A stretch of DNA of 15,695 nt from contig JADLDQ010000251.1 in the NCBI GenBank assembly GCA_020846575.1, positions 1-15,695 of the forward strand. The letters are read 5' to 3'. This document shows positions 14,809 to 15,695 of the stretch, piece by piece. A program made the translations under genes and the position numbers. The stretch's first letter is position 1. Every line of letters begins with the position of its first letter. A model generated the notes under the pieces. That model was not told the origin of the DNA. It ran no database searches and was given only the letters and a program-made list of their open reading frames with translations. Origin of the DNA: Burkholderiales bacterium (GTDB taxonomy: Bacteria > Pseudomonadota > Gammaproteobacteria > Burkholderiales > SG8-39).

Positions 14809-15684
14809 TCATGAAAGCTGCGCAATCCCCAGCATCTCGCGCGTCTCGGCCGGCGAGGCGATCTCGCGTCCCAGCTCGCACGCGATGCGCACGGCCTTGC
14901 GCACCAGCTCGGCGTTGGACGCGGCCAGCTTTCCGCGTTCGATGTAGACGTTGTCCTCGAAGCCCACGCGCACGTTTCCGCCCAGCAGCATCGACAGTGT
15001 CGCCGCCTGGAATTCGGCGGGCCCGATGCCCAGCACCGAGAAGATGGCGCCCTTCGGAAGCAGGTCGGCGAGGTGCATCAGGTGCCTGGGCGAATAGCGC
15101 GAGGCCTGGTTGTTGACCTTGTGCATGCCCAGCACGAAGCTCACGTAGTAGGGTTCGGCCAACGCGCCCTGCTCGATCAGGTACTCCACGTCGTCCAGGT
15201 CGCTGTTGTTGTAGACCTCGACTTCCGGCTTGATCCCCTTGTCCTTGAGGTATCTCGCCGTCTTTTCCGCCCAGAGGCGGTCCCACAGCATGTTGTAGAC
15301 CTTGCCGCCGGCGATGATGTTGCTCGGGGACACCTCCAGGCTCGCCATCTCGGGAGGCGGCGTGGTGGTGGTGGTGCGGATGCCGTCGTTGACGTCGCCC
15401 TGCGCTTGGCCCAGCAGCATGGGGTTCGCCGGCGCCATGCTGTGCTGGAGGACGATGTCGCACTTCCTGGCGCGGATGAGGCCGTCGGCCTCCTGGAAGA
15501 ATCCGGGATCGTTGGTGGGAAGGCCCCTTTCGTCCCTGCCGTGCAGGTGCACGATGGAGGCCCCCTCGTTCCAGCATTCGTGAACCGCGTCGGCGACCTC
15601 GCGCGGGCTGAAGGGCAGAGCCGGATTCGCCTCCTTGCCGTGAAAGTTGCTGGTCGGTGCGACCGTTACGATCAGTTTGTCCAT
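14809..15684 (-). CDS. BKACE family beta-keto acid cleavage enzyme (DUF849, Kce-like)
   Basis: A 291-aa protein of usual family length; GAGG lies just before the ATG at 15684. BKACE enzymes are zinc-dependent TIM-barrels that condense a beta-keto acid with acetyl-CoA (or another acyl-CoA) and split it to acetoacetate and a new acyl-CoA. Seen: ALPFSPREVADAVHECWNEG, where family members carry a TPEEIA motif, then VHLHGRD with His46-x-His48 as zinc ligands, TTTTTPPPEMASLEV (104-118), and RVGFEDNVYIERGKLAASNA (239-258), in which Glu243 is the expected last zinc ligand. The end EIASPAETREMLGI is typical. The motif reads HGRD where many members have HVRD, so substrate choice may differ. It opens the minus-strand gene series and may process a product of the Mo pathway (inference). 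Confidence 0.92.
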   Translation of the reverse strand: MDKLIVTVAPTSNFHGKEANPALPFSPREVADAVHECWNEGASIVHLHGRDERGLPTNDPGFFQEADGLIRARKCDIVLQHSMAPANPMLLGQAQGDVNDGIRTTTTTPPPEMASLEVSPSNIIAGGKVYNMLWDRLWAEKTARYLKDKGIKPEVEVYNNSDLDDVEYLIEQGALAEPYYVSFVLGMHKVNNQASRYSPRHLMHLADLLPKGAIFSVLGIGPAEFQAATLSMLLGGNVRVGFEDNVYIERGKLAASNAELVRKAVRIACELGREIASPAETREMLGIAQLS

Positions 15685-15695
15685 GGTGCGACCTC

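Noticed and set aside
15368..15385. GGTGGTG-type short tandem repeat within the BKACE gene
   Set aside because: It encodes the in-frame Thr-rich TTTTTPPP segment of the enzyme; it is explained by coding sequence.
1..15695. CRISPR arrays, tRNA or rRNA genes, insertion sequences, attachment sites
   Set aside because: No regularly spaced repeats, tRNA-like cloverleaf, rRNA segments, transposase or terminal repeats were seen.

Overview
The window is high-GC, gene-dense bacterial chromosomal DNA. The gene families (HyuA-type hydantoinase, BKACE/DUF849, LysR, DoxX, molybdenum hydroxytransferase-like enzymes) suggest a proteobacterium with broad aromatic or keto-acid catabolism, possibly a betaproteobacterium. 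That assignment is inferred from gene content and composition only; there is no rRNA or marker gene here.

Left part (1-5884): the 5' part of a hyuA-type hydantoinase/oxoprolinase gene runs leftward off the window edge. Divergent from it is a plus-strand AAA+ ATPase with a DUF4143 C-terminal domain. It has a well-formed sigma70-like promoter and a 9-bp inverted repeat overlapping the -10 box and the start codon. Its stop codon overlaps a 40-codon remnant of a DUF1156-type DNA methylase, which looks like the scar of a lost defence or modification locus. Next come a MetE/UROD-like barrel protein of unknown function and a cation diffusion facilitator (CDF) metal transporter.

Right part (6018-15684): seven minus-strand genes. 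In transcription order they are a BKACE-family beta-keto acid cleavage enzyme, a small DoxX-like membrane protein, a LysR regulator (TTG start), a 999-aa molybdopterin enzyme, a 282-aa Fe-S subunit, a second 707-aa molybdopterin oxidoreductase with its own N-terminal [4Fe-4S] motif, and a lipoprotein-type SAM methyltransferase. Gaps in the Mo cluster are 20-147 bp. An ATC-N9-GAT inverted repeat, the classic LysR-box form, lies between the LysR gene and the first Mo gene.

The most interesting system is the molybdenum cluster. The 999-aa protein matches the layout of the pyrogallol-phloroglucinol transhydroxylase large subunit (AthL): no N-terminal Fe-S motif, and a conserved Asp-Ser pair with a His exactly 31 residues before the Ser. 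It also carries about 124 extra N-terminal residues that resemble an SCP2-type lipid/sterol-binding domain. The Fe-S subunit ends in a carboxypeptidase-regulatory/transthyretin-like beta domain, as AthB does, but seems to lack ligands for some clusters. A second, distinct Mo/W catalytic protein follows 32 bp downstream. I infer a LysR-controlled cytoplasmic pathway acting on a hydrophobic, perhaps phenolic or alicyclic substrate, with BKACE acting on a later beta-keto acid. The actual substrate cannot be read from the sequence.
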